From positions 1 through 44,060 of IMG/VR virus record IMGVR_UViG_3300022857_001013: 44,060 bases of DNA; one strand, given 5' to 3'. The notes beneath the pieces are model-generated. The model made no database searches and had not been told where the DNA came from. It saw only the letters and a list, made by a program, of their open reading frames with translations. Positions 37,042-43,830 of this stretch are shown here, in pieces; position 1 is the first letter of the stretch, and every line of letters starts with the position of its first letter. The stretch is from a virus. A program made the position numbers and the translations under genes.

Positions 37042-39516
37042 TTATTGACAGCTTTCACATGTAGGGTCATCGATTCTGCAGACCATAGCGCTCATATCTT
37101 CTGTTGTAGTCGCTTCTAATGCACTCTGATTAATTGAAGCCTTTTCTACCTGAGATGCACTTTTATTTCTTAGGTAGTATGTAGTTTTAAGACCTATATT
37201 CCAGGCGTGCATATATATGTCGTTTAAATGCTTCATACTCGTCTTATTATTAAATATATTTACGGACATCCCCATATCAATCCATTTACCCCTTACTGCA
37301 GCTGCAGTAAGCAATGACATTTGATCCACATTAAATGCATCTCTGTATTTTAAAGCAACATCTGAAGGTATCTCAGGTATTTTAGACAGATCACCATCAC
37401 ATCCCTTTATTCTACTAACCATATCATGGCTCCATAAACCTAAGGCTTTCATATCTGCAACAAACCAATCATTAATTACAGTAAAATCTCCACCTAATAC
37501 ACTACGAGCAAACAGCACATTAAAATAAGGCTCAGTACAAGATGAGCATCCAGCAATTTGAGAAATAGTCGCAGTTGGGGCAATAGCCATAGTATTTGAA
37601 TTTCTCATACCGTAATTCTTAACATGGGATCTAACTATTGACCAATCTAATAGCTTACTCTCTCCCCTATATAGAGCTTCGTTCTGGCCTCCCTCTCTCT
37701 GTTTTAGTAAATCTAAATGAGTATCAATTGGGAATTTATTCTGATCCCACAGCGATCCTTTATAGGTGCTATATTTCCCTCTTTCTTTTGCAAGCTTGCT
37801 ACTATTAAGTATAGTGTGATAAGATATAAATTCATATAGGTTGTCGCTATATTCTATAGCCTCCTGAGAGTCATATAGAACATCTAAAGCAATAAATAAA
37901 TCGTGCCACCCCATAGTTCCCATACCTACCGGTCTATGTCTAGTATTGGAATTTTTTGCCTCTTGCGTAGGGTAGAAATTAATATCAATGACATTATCCA
38001 GCATTCTCATACCAGTGGCAATAGTACTAGCAATCTTATTATAATTAATTGAATATTTACCATCTAAATTTTTAATGATATGCTCTTTAAGATTAATTGA
38101 ACCTAAATTACATACTGCAGTTTCCCCATATTCATCAATTTCTCGATTATTATTTTCTTTATATTTGGTAGCTTTGCTATGTAATAGAATTTCAGTGCAA
38201 AGATTAGAGCTGTTTACTGTACCTTCATGTTGGTTTGAGTATCTTATATTACTAGGATCTTTAAAAGTAATCCATGGGTGGCCAGTCTCGAATATCATTC
38301 CTAGCATTTTTTTCCAAAGATCTTTTGCCTGTACCTCTTTAAATAATCGCAGAGTTCCAGCCTTACCTAATATTACATATTCCCAATATTTATTTTCAAA
38401 CTCCTCACCAAAAAGACCATGAAGCTCAGGAGTTTCGTCAGGAGAAAACAAATACCAAGGGCCATCTTTTTTTACTTGATTTATAAATAAATCTGGGATC
38501 CAATTTGCAGTATTCATGTCATGTGTTCGTCTCCGCTCGTCACCTACATTTTTCTTTAGAGCTAAAAAGTCTTCAATGTCAAAGTGCCATGTTTCGAGAT
38601 ATCCACATCCTGCGCCCTTACGTTTACCTCCTTGGTTAATGGCTACGAGCATATCATTATATAGTTTCCAAAAATACACTGCACCTTGAGTATTACCATT
38701 AGTCCCCTTTATATATGCATTACTTCCTCTGAATGGTGTTAGGTCCATACCTAAACCTCCCGCAAATTTTGATTTCTGTGCCTCTTGATGCAGACCATCA
38801 AATATACCAAATACTGAATCCTCAAATGTATTTAAAAAGCATGAGCTTAATTGATTTCGAGTAGATCCTGAGTAAAATAACGTTGGCGTCGAACTCATAT
38901 ACGAAAACGTAGATAATAAATTATAAAATTCAATAGCTCTTTTTGTTTTATTATCTTCTTTAATAGCTAACCCCATTGCTACTCGCATTACCCAAGCTTG
39001 AGGAGTCTCTACTACTTTACCATCTATTCTAAATAAATATCTCTCAGCTACTGCTGCAAGACCCTCAAATTGAAAATTGAGATCTCTGTCAGGTATTAAG
39101 GCCGCAGAAATTTCATCCATATCGAATTCAGTAAGGAGCTCTGGATTTACAATTTCTTCATCAATTAGAGACTTTAAATTGTCTATAAAGCATTTACTAT
39201 ATTGCTCTTCAAACGCCTTATCGTTAGTATTACTCTTAAAACAAGTTTTATATATGGTAAACAATAAAAGACGAGCAGCAACATATTTATATTGTGGGTC
39301 TTCTTCAACTAAAGCCCTTGCAGACTTTATCAGTGACTCATCTATCTCTTGAGTAGTAACACCATCATATAACTTAACTTCTGCATTATATATAACTTGA
39401 CGATGGTCTACATCATCTAGCCCCTTACAAGCCCTTTTGACAGTTTGAGTAATTTTCCTTGCATCAAAATTAACGGATTTACCGCTTCGCTTTATAACAG
39501 TTATAGTATTGTTCAT
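37042..39516 (-). CDS. nrdA: Ribonucleotide reductase large subunit NrdA, 824 aa
   Basis: Class I R1, reducing ribonucleoside diphosphates with NrdB. Residues 1-~90 form an ATP-cone (VIKRSGKSVNFDARKI, then ARLLLFTIYK). Active-site Cys226 is in SSCFLNTF and Cys469 in AVCNLGSINL. Cys440, in the finger loop VNSSNLCTEI, is the thiyl-radical site and is flanked by Asn438 and Glu442. KTTYYLRNK near the C-terminus supplies the Tyr pair of the radical path. The protein ends DDPTCESCQ, a C-x-x-C redox tail for thioredoxin or glutaredoxin. All catalytic residues seem present. A full ATP-cone suggests dATP feedback is retained. Confidence 0.95.
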   Translation of the reverse strand: MNNTITVIKRSGKSVNFDARKITQTVKRACKGLDDVDHRQVIYNAEVKLYDGVTTQEIDESLIKSARALVEEDPQYKYVAARLLLFTIYKTCFKSNTNDKAFEEQYSKCFIDNLKSLIDEEIVNPELLTEFDMDEISAALIPDRDLNFQFEGLAAVAERYLFRIDGKVVETPQAWVMRVAMGLAIKEDNKTKRAIEFYNLLSTFSYMSSTPTLFYSGSTRNQLSSCFLNTFEDSVFGIFDGLHQEAQKSKFAGGLGMDLTPFRGSNAYIKGTNGNTQGAVYFWKLYNDMLVAINQGGKRKGAGCGYLETWHFDIEDFLALKKNVGDERRRTHDMNTANWIPDLFINQVKKDGPWYLFSPDETPELHGLFGEEFENKYWEYVILGKAGTLRLFKEVQAKDLWKKMLGMIFETGHPWITFKDPSNIRYSNQHEGTVNSSNLCTEILLHSKATKYKENNNREIDEYGETAVCNLGSINLKEHIIKNLDGKYSINYNKIASTIATGMRMLDNVIDINFYPTQEAKNSNTRHRPVGMGTMGWHDLFIALDVLYDSQEAIEYSDNLYEFISYHTILNSSKLAKERGKYSTYKGSLWDQNKFPIDTHLDLLKQREGGQNEALYRGESKLLDWSIVRSHVKNYGMRNSNTMAIAPTATISQIAGCSSCTEPYFNVLFARSVLGGDFTVINDWFVADMKALGLWSHDMVSRIKGCDGDLSKIPEIPSDVALKYRDAFNVDQMSLLTAAAVRGKWIDMGMSVNIFNNKTSMKHLNDIYMHAWNIGLKTTYYLRNKSASQVEKASINQSALEATTTEDMSAMVCRIDDPTCESCQ

Positions 39517-39550
39517 ATATGATTTTTTTTATTAAAAGTATTGTGTAGAT

Positions 39551-39586
39551 AAAAAAACGCATTGAAATTTTAAATTACAATGCGTT
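39551..39586 (-). terminator. Rho-independent terminator upstream of nrdA
   Basis: A perfect 9-bp stem, AACGCATTG (39556-39564) and CAATGCGTT (39578-39586), is followed on the minus strand by seven T (plus-strand A run 39551-39557). It lies 10 nt after the stop of the 122-aa gene and separates that transcript from nrdA. Confidence 0.85.
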
Positions 39587-39595
39587 AATTATACT

Positions 39596-39964
39596 TTAGG
39601 CTTTTACTGAGCCTCTTAGCTTATTTATATATTTTAGTACAGCCGGGTCACTTTCATTAGCTGCTAAGGAGGATACTGCCTCGTAGTTAGCTAATACTCG
39701 CCGAACGCTAGAGTCTGAAGCTGCAGCTATTATTTTTTCTGTCTGTTCTGATGTTAATTTAGGTGCATCCTCGTCACTAACATCCATTAATGATCTTATG
39801 TTGTCTATATTATACCCTTTTCTGAGAAGCAACTCTACCTTCTTGCATACATACAAAGATAAAAATTCAGGTAATGTTATATTATCTTTTGCTGCTCTAC
39901 TTTCGAGCATTTCAGTAGTTATATAATATTTACTACCGGTTATATTACAAGTGAGTTTAGGCAT
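39596..39964 (-). CDS. Hypothetical protein, 122 aa
   Basis: No family is recognised. It starts MPKLTCNITGSKYYITTEML, looking like a short beta hairpin. A mostly helical body follows, with paired residues FLSLYVCKKVELLLRKGYNI. The later segment EQTEKIIAAASDSSVRRVLANYEAVSSLAAN reads as two helices. It is 16 nt downstream of the 133-aa gene and ends at a strong minus-strand terminator. No membrane span or catalytic motif is present. A DNA-binding or regulatory role is possible from size and helical content, but I have no direct evidence. Confidence 0.6.
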   Translation of the reverse strand: MPKLTCNITGSKYYITTEMLESRAAKDNITLPEFLSLYVCKKVELLLRKGYNIDNIRSLMDVSDEDAPKLTSEQTEKIIAAASDSSVRRVLANYEAVSSLAANESDPAVLKYINKLRGSVKA

Positions 39965-39980
39965 ATACTAATATTATAGA

Positions 39981-40382
39981 TTAGGGTTTAATTATTTCTA
40001 CTTGTGAAATCCTAAATTTTAAATTTTGTATTGCTTCTACAGCTTGATCTGACGATGAAAAGTTATTATCTATTTTATCTTTGAATCCGGTCTGCTCAAT
40101 AGGTACAAAGTCTTCATCCTTTTTATATCTTATGTGTATATTATAACCCGAATCGTCTTCAACAATTTTGAATTGAAATGGCGTTTTAGTATTACGTACT
40201 AAATATTTATTTGCTCCTGATATCCCTGTTGTATCGCCCATCATTTGAGTTGTAACTGTAGATGGCTTCTGCATTATACCATTTAGCGATGCCTTTGAAA
40301 CACTCGACCCTAGACCGGCACCAGAGGCCTTCGACCCGTGGTGTACAAACTCTTCACAATATTGCTTAAATGTTTTATACAT
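39981..40382 (-). CDS. Hypothetical protein with targeting-peptide-like start, 133 aa
   Basis: I choose the ATG at the complement of 40382 (MYKTFKQYCEEFVHHG) over an upstream ATG at 40424 that would overlap the previous gene by 31 nt. The chosen start resembles T4 internal-protein peptides (M-x-T-aromatic-x-x-aromatic). However, no clean [L/I]xE-A/S/G site follows, so processing is unproven. The centre is Gly/Ser-rich (KASGAGLGSSVSKASLNG). The C-terminal half is a compact mixed domain (FQFKIVEDDSGYNIHIRYKKDEDF). It is separated from the PRTase gene by 11 nt and probably co-transcribed. Unknown function. Confidence 0.55.
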   Translation of the reverse strand: MYKTFKQYCEEFVHHGSKASGAGLGSSVSKASLNGIMQKPSTVTTQMMGDTTGISGANKYLVRNTKTPFQFKIVEDDSGYNIHIRYKKDEDFVPIEQTGFKDKIDNNFSSSDQAVEAIQNLKFRISQVEIIKP

Positions 40383-40393
40383 TACTAATGTAT

Positions 40394-40825
40394 TTAATAC
40401 ATCTCCCAAGGATAGACTATCCACTCGTCTTTTTTTACAGTTTTAGCTGTGAAATCGGGAGTAAATATTGCTGAAGGTCTGTAGTGGAGGCTAGCGAATA
40501 ATAGTATTGAACCATCTCCCTTATATTTCTGATAAATGCCCCCCATAGTTTCTCCAGAATCACATATATCGTCTATGTATAATGAATTACCTCTTTCTGA
40601 ATTTCCATAAATACTTAAATCCCCACGGGTCTCCCCATCATACGATTTAGCTGTTATTAAATATAGAGGTAATTTTAAAATTCTAGAAATTAAGCTGGCG
40701 GGGATTACACCACCTCTCTGTATGCCCACTACCTGATCAATCTCTGTATCGGATCGATTCACCTTAGCTGCAATATATGCGCAATATTCCTCGACCTCTC
40801 CCCAACTAATATTTAACTTTTTCAT
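40394..40825 (-). CDS. Phosphoribosyltransferase-like protein, 143 aa
   Basis: The start is at the complement of 40825 (MKKLNISWGEVEEYC); the longer reading from 40849 would run through a terminator hairpin. VVGIQRGGVIPASLIS is the first phosphoribosyltransferase strand-loop. SLYIDDICDSGETMGG is the PRPP-binding motif (family 'vlvvDDi.dTG.T'), with two adjacent Asp residues. The final YPWEMY is seen in xanthine/hypoxanthine-type relatives ('v.FPWE'). The family moves a purine base to PRPP. In a phage making 7-deazaguanine DNA this could recycle guanine released by base exchange, but that is inference. It may also simply salvage host purines. Confidence 0.82.
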   Translation of the reverse strand: MKKLNISWGEVEEYCAYIAAKVNRSDTEIDQVVGIQRGGVIPASLISRILKLPLYLITAKSYDGETRGDLSIYGNSERGNSLYIDDICDSGETMGGIYQKYKGDGSILLFASLHYRPSAIFTPDFTAKTVKKDEWIVYPWEMY

Positions 40826-40833
40826 ATGGCTAT

Positions 40834-40865
40834 AAAAAAGCGGGACCATCGATCCCGCTCTTTTT
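40834..40865. terminator. Bidirectional terminator upstream of the PRTase gene
   Basis: A perfect 7-bp stem, AGCGGGA (40839-40845) and TCCCGCT (40853-40859), has A's on the left and TTTTT on the right, so it can stop transcripts on either strand. It lies between the lipoprotein gene (stop at 40920) and the PRTase start (40825). Confidence 0.82.
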
Positions 40866-40870
40866 CCTAT

Positions 40871-40912
40871 AAAGTTAAGTTACACCTTTACATTAAGCTA
40901 TAACTTAACTTT
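40871..40912. repeat. 12-bp inverted repeat next to the terminator
   Basis: AAAGTTAAGTTA (40871-40882) and TAACTTAACTTT (40901-40912) are perfect inverted arms with an 18-nt spacer. The position just after the lipoprotein stop suggests an additional AT-rich terminator hairpin or 3'-end structure. Confidence 0.6.
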
Positions 40913-40919
40913 TAATTTA

Positions 40920-41456
40920 TTAAAGTGTTAATCTGCTGACACTAAGAGTAGTAATTGGGTTTGGCTCTGGAGAAGAAGCCCTAGCAGAAGAAGCAGCTAC
41001 AGGCTCTAATAGCCCATAGGAAATACCGTCAGCAATTGCAGTGAGTAAAATAACTAAATGATCGTCAATTTCTCCTTCAATGTTCTGAATATAAAAACTC
41101 CCATAGGCACTGAGTGCTAAGCCCAAAGCACCAGAGACAATACCACTATACTTGCCGGTGCCGCTATCTGTATAAAATTCGATATTCTCCATTATATCTT
41201 CAGGGGTTAGTTCCTTTGCGCCAATTGCAGCTCTAATACCTAAAGCAGCACTCTTAAAGTATCTAGATGAATCTGGATTATTAATTAATACGGCAGCCAC
41301 ACTAATAGTAGTACCGGCTTTAAGTACGCTTGCGATTTGAGCGACCTTTAGACTATCGTCGAGTATATTACTACCTTCTTTGCAGCCGGTAAAAAGGGAA
41401 CCGAACCCTAGACTGATAATAATTGCGAATGTAGTGAGAATAGATTTGATTTTCAT
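40920..41456 (-). CDS. Putative lipoprotein, 178 aa
   Basis: The start is chosen at the complement of 41456 (MKIKSILTTFAIIISLGFG), which gives a proper type II signal peptide: basic n-region, hydrophobic core, and lipobox LFTGC with Cys25 as the lipidated residue. A longer in-frame start at 41492 would bury this signal. The mature protein is Ala/Leu/Ile-rich with alternating helices (GIVSGALGLALSAYGSFYI). It could be membrane-associated beyond the lipid anchor. The end PEPNPITTLSVSRLTL is unrecognised. Lipoproteins in phage genomes may act in superinfection exclusion or lysis; the sequence does not decide. It ends before the terminator pair. Confidence 0.7.
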   Translation of the reverse strand: MKIKSILTTFAIIISLGFGSLFTGCKEGSNILDDSLKVAQIASVLKAGTTISVAAVLINNPDSSRYFKSAALGIRAAIGAKELTPEDIMENIEFYTDSGTGKYSGIVSGALGLALSAYGSFYIQNIEGEIDDHLVILLTAIADGISYGLLEPVAASSARASSPEPNPITTLSVSRLTL

Positions 41457-41463
41457 ATAAATA
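41456..41463 (+). promoter_or_regulatory. T4-type late promoter on plus strand
   Basis: Exact TATAAATA, then 8 nt, then the ATG at 41472. It abuts the divergent start codon of the lipoprotein gene (the first T is shared with the complement of its ATG). Confidence 0.5.
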
Positions 41464-41471
41464 TATTTAAG

Positions 41472-41786
41472 ATGGAAAACCAAAACGATCAACTAAAAAT
41501 ACAAAGATTATACGAAGATTTTAGAAATCCCGTGGGCTCAACTCAACCTTCACAAAATTTAGGGACGGTTCAGCACCCAAATGCTGCAAAGCCAGGATAC
41601 TCTTACGGTCCTTCAGCTACAACAACTGGGCCATCTGCCGGTAAACATAATATGCTTACAGCAGAAAATGAGGAGGATGATTTAAATTTAGCTGGGGAAA
41701 TCCGGGACGTTATTAGTAACTGGACTGGCGGGAACAATTTATCCGCATTTATAGTAGCTATACAACGAGTATTACCCGAAAAGTAA
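41472..41786 (+). CDS. Hypothetical protein, 104 aa
   Basis: Unknown family. The N-terminus MENQNDQLKIQRLYEDFRN is polar. Residues ~22-58 are Gly/Pro/Ser/Thr/Asn-rich and probably disordered. The last ~40 residues (NLAGEIRDVISNWTGGNNL) read as a helical end. L-Y-E followed by Asp at about residues 13-16 only partly meets the gp21 rule. It follows an exact late octamer by 8 nt, so late expression is likely. It overlaps the 67-aa minus-strand gene at 41772 by 15 nt, tail to tail. No membrane span or enzymatic motif is visible. Confidence 0.6.
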   Translation: MENQNDQLKIQRLYEDFRNPVGSTQPSQNLGTVQHPNAAKPGYSYGPSATTTGPSAGKHNMLTAENEEDDLNLAGEIRDVISNWTGGNNLSAFIVAIQRVLPEK

Positions 41787-41975
41787 TTTTTCGTTAGGTG
41801 CTGATTTATCGGATAAATCACTATTTTCGATAAAGGCTATTGCACCATTTAGTAATGCTGCTTCGGCTTTTTTAAGTGTAATTGAAGCACCAGAAGCGTT
41901 AGTTATCTTCACCATACCGCATCCTACATCTTCGATTGTTACATTCCGTTCATTGGGGTCTATTTGTGCTGCCAT
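41772..41975 (-). CDS. Small hypothetical protein, 67 aa
   Basis: The start is set at the complement of 41975 (MAAQIDPNERNVTIEDVG); the longer reading from 42017 runs through an octamer-like site. The body is a small beta/helix mix: VKITNASGASITLKKAEAAL and then LLNGAIAFIENSDL. No family is recognised. The stop overlaps the 104-aa plus-strand gene by 15 nt. A CATAAATA site on the minus strand lies 10 nt upstream of the ATG. Size and composition resemble many uncharacterised small T4-like ORFs. Confidence 0.55.
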   Translation of the reverse strand: MAAQIDPNERNVTIEDVGCGMVKITNASGASITLKKAEAALLNGAIAFIENSDLSDKSAPNEKLLFG

Positions 41976-41985
41976 AATTAATATA

Positions 41986-41993
41986 TATTTATG
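41986..41993 (-). promoter_or_regulatory. Late-promoter-like octamer CATAAATA, minus strand
   Basis: CATAAATA on the minus strand, 10 nt before the ATG at 41975. It is one base from the T4 late consensus. Confidence 0.35.
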
Positions 41994-42014
41994 GTATAAA
42001 GTTTCATTTTCTAG

Positions 42015-42022
42015 CATAAATA
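42015..42022 (+). promoter_or_regulatory. Late-promoter-like octamer CATAAATA, 5 nt from ATG
   Basis: CATAAATA, then ATAAT, then the ATG at 42028. The 5-nt spacer is the same as at 23462 and 35967. Confidence 0.45.
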
Positions 42023-42027
42023 ATAAT

Positions 42028-42234
42028 ATGGGCTGGCTTTTTAACTTACCGGGATTTGTACTTAGATTTGTATCTTCTGCTATTAATCGTGTAGATCAAT
42101 TATTAAAGAGGCAGAAGCGTCGAAAAGAAATAGAAGAGAATGATACACATGATGCAAAAATTGATCAGCATGTAGAAGACGGGGATATAGACGAGCTCAA
42201 TAAGGCCTTAGGGTGGTTCAAACCTAAGAAGTAA
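42028..42234 (+). CDS. Small protein with hydrophobic N-terminus and charged helix, 68 aa
   Basis: The start ATG 42028 (MGWLFNLPGFVLRFV) is preferred over an in-frame ATG at 41953 that would translate through the promoter octamer. Residues ~3-20 are a hydrophobic or amphipathic helix, and ~25-60 a strongly charged helix (LLKRQKRRKEIEEN). The end is LGWFKPKK. The stop overlaps the ATG of the lipoprotein gene by one base, so the two are coupled. An inner-membrane/outer-membrane pair like a spanin is possible but not shown, since the hydrophobic stretch is short. No family is recognised. Confidence 0.55.
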   Translation: MGWLFNLPGFVLRFVSSAINRVDQLLKRQKRRKEIEENDTHDAKIDQHVEDGDIDELNKALGWFKPKK

Positions 42235-42494
42235 TGATTAAACATATAAATATTATATTTTTAAGCGCAATGTTCGCTTTTTCTGTAGGATGTGTTAGCG
42301 GGGACAACCCTAGGATTAATACTATACAACCGATGCCAGCAGAACCAACCTGGATACATTTTACAGAAGCTCCGATTATAGGTAGACAAGAGTTGAATTT
42401 TATTGTTTCTTCGGAGTTTGTAAAATCCTCTATACAGCAGAAGAGATATTTAAACAAGCTGAAACGGTGGAAGGTTCTTAATCGTATACCGTAA
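42234..42494 (+). CDS. Small putative lipoprotein, 86 aa
   Basis: MIKHINIIFLSAMFAFSVGCVSGD carries a short type II signal peptide with lipobox FSVGC and Cys20 as the lipidation site. The mature ~67 residues are mixed (PTWIHFTEAPIIGRQELNF) and end with a basic helix (QQKRYLNKLKRWKVLNRIP). It overlaps the 68-aa gene by one base and is followed by a strong terminator, so it is the last gene of a short plus-strand operon. An outer-spanin-like or exclusion role is conceivable. The sequence shows only the lipoprotein export signal and no named family. Confidence 0.65.
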   Translation: MIKHINIIFLSAMFAFSVGCVSGDNPRINTIQPMPAEPTWIHFTEAPIIGRQELNFIVSSEFVKSSIQQKRYLNKLKRWKVLNRIP

Positions 42495-42516
42495 CAACCG
42501 ACAATCGTAAATGTTC

Positions 42517-42555
42517 AAAAAAAAGGTGTAGGGGTTAAATCCTACACCTTTTTTT
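42517..42555. terminator. Strong bidirectional terminator
   Basis: An A run (42517-42524) leads into a 9-bp stem, AGGTGTAGG (42524-42532) and CCTACACCT (42541-42549). It is followed by seven T (42549-42555). It ends the plus-strand lipoprotein operon and may also stop minus-strand transcripts reading on from queE. Confidence 0.9.
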
Positions 42556-42573
42556 GTAAATGGAAATACAATA

Positions 42574-42596
42574 CAGACCTAACTTAGTTAGGTCTG
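42574..42596. repeat. 23-nt near-perfect palindrome
   Basis: CAGACCTAACT and AGTTAGGTCTG are perfect arms around one T. It lies in the 179-nt gap between the terminator and the queE stop; no gene is seen in this gap. With such a short centre it may act as a protein-binding site or as a hairpin on the minus strand. Confidence 0.6.
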
Positions 42597-42673
42597 ACAG
42601 CAATAATGTTATTGTCGCAATATTTCAAACGTCACGATTACAACAATGCAAACTATAATAATTTCAATAATCA

Positions 42674-43507
42674 TTATACTCCTGTAGTCTTATCCCAAGC
42701 AGATACGTGCAGTCTTGTTAATCCGCGTACTCTATATTTCTTAGCTAATTCCATACACATAGCAGTCTTCGTATGGAAGTCTTTCTGATCATCAAGCGCC
42801 GGCATAATACACACCTTAGAGAGCGGTATATTAAATGGTGTAATATAGCTATCTATAGCTTCTAACATATCTTCTTCTCCAGAAACAACAAATTTAAATG
42901 TATAGTTACCATTGGCCAAAGACATTATAGATTCAATAGCTGCTGGGACAATCCGCTGCTGCTCACTCATCCCAGAATTAGAAAGTTTAGCACTACAATT
43001 AATTTGAGAAAGTTCCGCTAACAGTTCTGGACTCATCTCAATTGTACCATTTGTTTCTATTTCGTTATAGGGCAAATACCACAATTCATTATTTTCGCAG
43101 TACGCTTCAAAGTAATCCATAAAGGATATAATAGATTTAGAATTTCTAGGTAATGAAGGCTCCCCCCCTGTCCATATTAGATGAATATCACCAATAGCAA
43201 TTTCCTTTATTAAATTTTGCTCGTTCCACCTATTCAATAAATAATCCATTGGCTTCTTATGACCGAATGTCCAGACTGGAATAGTATCACAAGTCCATGT
43301 TGCTTTCCCACTCTCGTGAAGATCTCCTTTAAATGATCCAGAGTCTACAGCGCCCTCTCCTTGTGACTTAACATCTTTAACTAGAGCATTAGAAGCTCCG
43401 CATGTTAAGTTACAATCTCTTAATCTAACAAAATAAGCGGGTACTCCTGTTGAGAACCCCTCCCCCTGTATAGAATAAAAATCTTCTGATATAGTAATAT
43501 TATCCAT
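42674..43507 (-). CDS. queE: 7-carboxy-7-deazaguanine synthase QueE with displaced third cysteine, 277 aa
   Basis: Radical-SAM enzyme forming 7-carboxy-7-deazaguanine from carboxytetrahydropterin. Matches are FYSIQGEGFSTGVPAYFVRL, CNLTC (Cys32, Cys36), TWTCDTIPVW (Cys73), IHLIWTGGEPSLP and NEIETNGT. In the usual family the three cluster cysteines are close (C-x3-C-x2-C, or C-x14-C-x2-C in E. coli), but here 36 residues separate the second and third. The insertion (about residues 38-71, with FKGDLHESGKAT) is polar and looks like a loop. Length (277) is above the usual ~210-250 because of it. This supplies the 7-deazaguanine core used by QueF and the DpdA-like protein. FolE, QueD and QueC are not in the window. 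Confidence 0.88.
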   Translation of the reverse strand: MDNITISEDFYSIQGEGFSTGVPAYFVRLRDCNLTCGASNALVKDVKSQGEGAVDSGSFKGDLHESGKATWTCDTIPVWTFGHKKPMDYLLNRWNEQNLIKEIAIGDIHLIWTGGEPSLPRNSKSIISFMDYFEAYCENNELWYLPYNEIETNGTIEMSPELLAELSQINCSAKLSNSGMSEQQRIVPAAIESIMSLANGNYTFKFVVSGEEDMLEAIDSYITPFNIPLSKVCIMPALDDQKDFHTKTAMCMELAKKYRVRGLTRLHVSAWDKTTGV

Positions 43508-43560
43508 AAAACAATTGTAATATCATCTTTAAAATCTTCAACTACCTATTAAATAATAAT

Positions 43561-43827
43561 ATGAGAAAATTTAATAGAACGTTTTCAGATGCAGTTAATA
43601 CTGCAAAATATCTGAGCGATGAGGTAATTACTGAATCAGTAGATCTTCACGCTGTCGTAGCTGACGCACTCCAGGAAGATGAAGAGGCAGAAGAAGAGTC
43701 AAACCCTCTAGCTGCTGCAGTCGCCATCGCATCAGAGGTAGGCGACGATGAAGAAGATTCAGACTTACAAAATATTGAAAAGCAGGCTAAAAACACTCTT
43801 AGAGATACTGCTAGGTATCTCCAATAG
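43561..43827 (+). CDS. Small acidic protein, possible internal head/core protein, 88 aa
   Basis: Unknown family. MRKFNRTFSDAVNTAKYL is a basic-then-polar N-terminus. I-T-E followed by Ser at about residues 24-27 (DEVITESVD) meets the gp21 cleavage rule. The centre (residues ~40-75) is strongly acidic (ALQEDEEAEEESNPL, GDDEEDSDL). The end KNTLRDTARYLQ is helical. An acidic middle with a processed N-terminus recalls small prohead core proteins of the T4 gp67 kind, but it lies far from the head genes. An ATTAAATA-ATAAT-ATG arrangement precedes it. Function is inferred only. Confidence 0.55.
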   Translation: MRKFNRTFSDAVNTAKYLSDEVITESVDLHAVVADALQEDEEAEEESNPLAAAVAIASEVGDDEEDSDLQNIEKQAKNTLRDTARYLQ

Positions 43828-43830
43828 AAT

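Noticed and set aside
38075-38422. Plus-strand frame of 115 aa inside nrdA
   Set aside because: Antisense shadow of a highly conserved enzyme.
42606-42788. Plus-strand frame of 60 aa in the queE 3' region
   Set aside because: Asn/Tyr-rich frame mostly antisense to queE, with no supporting signals.
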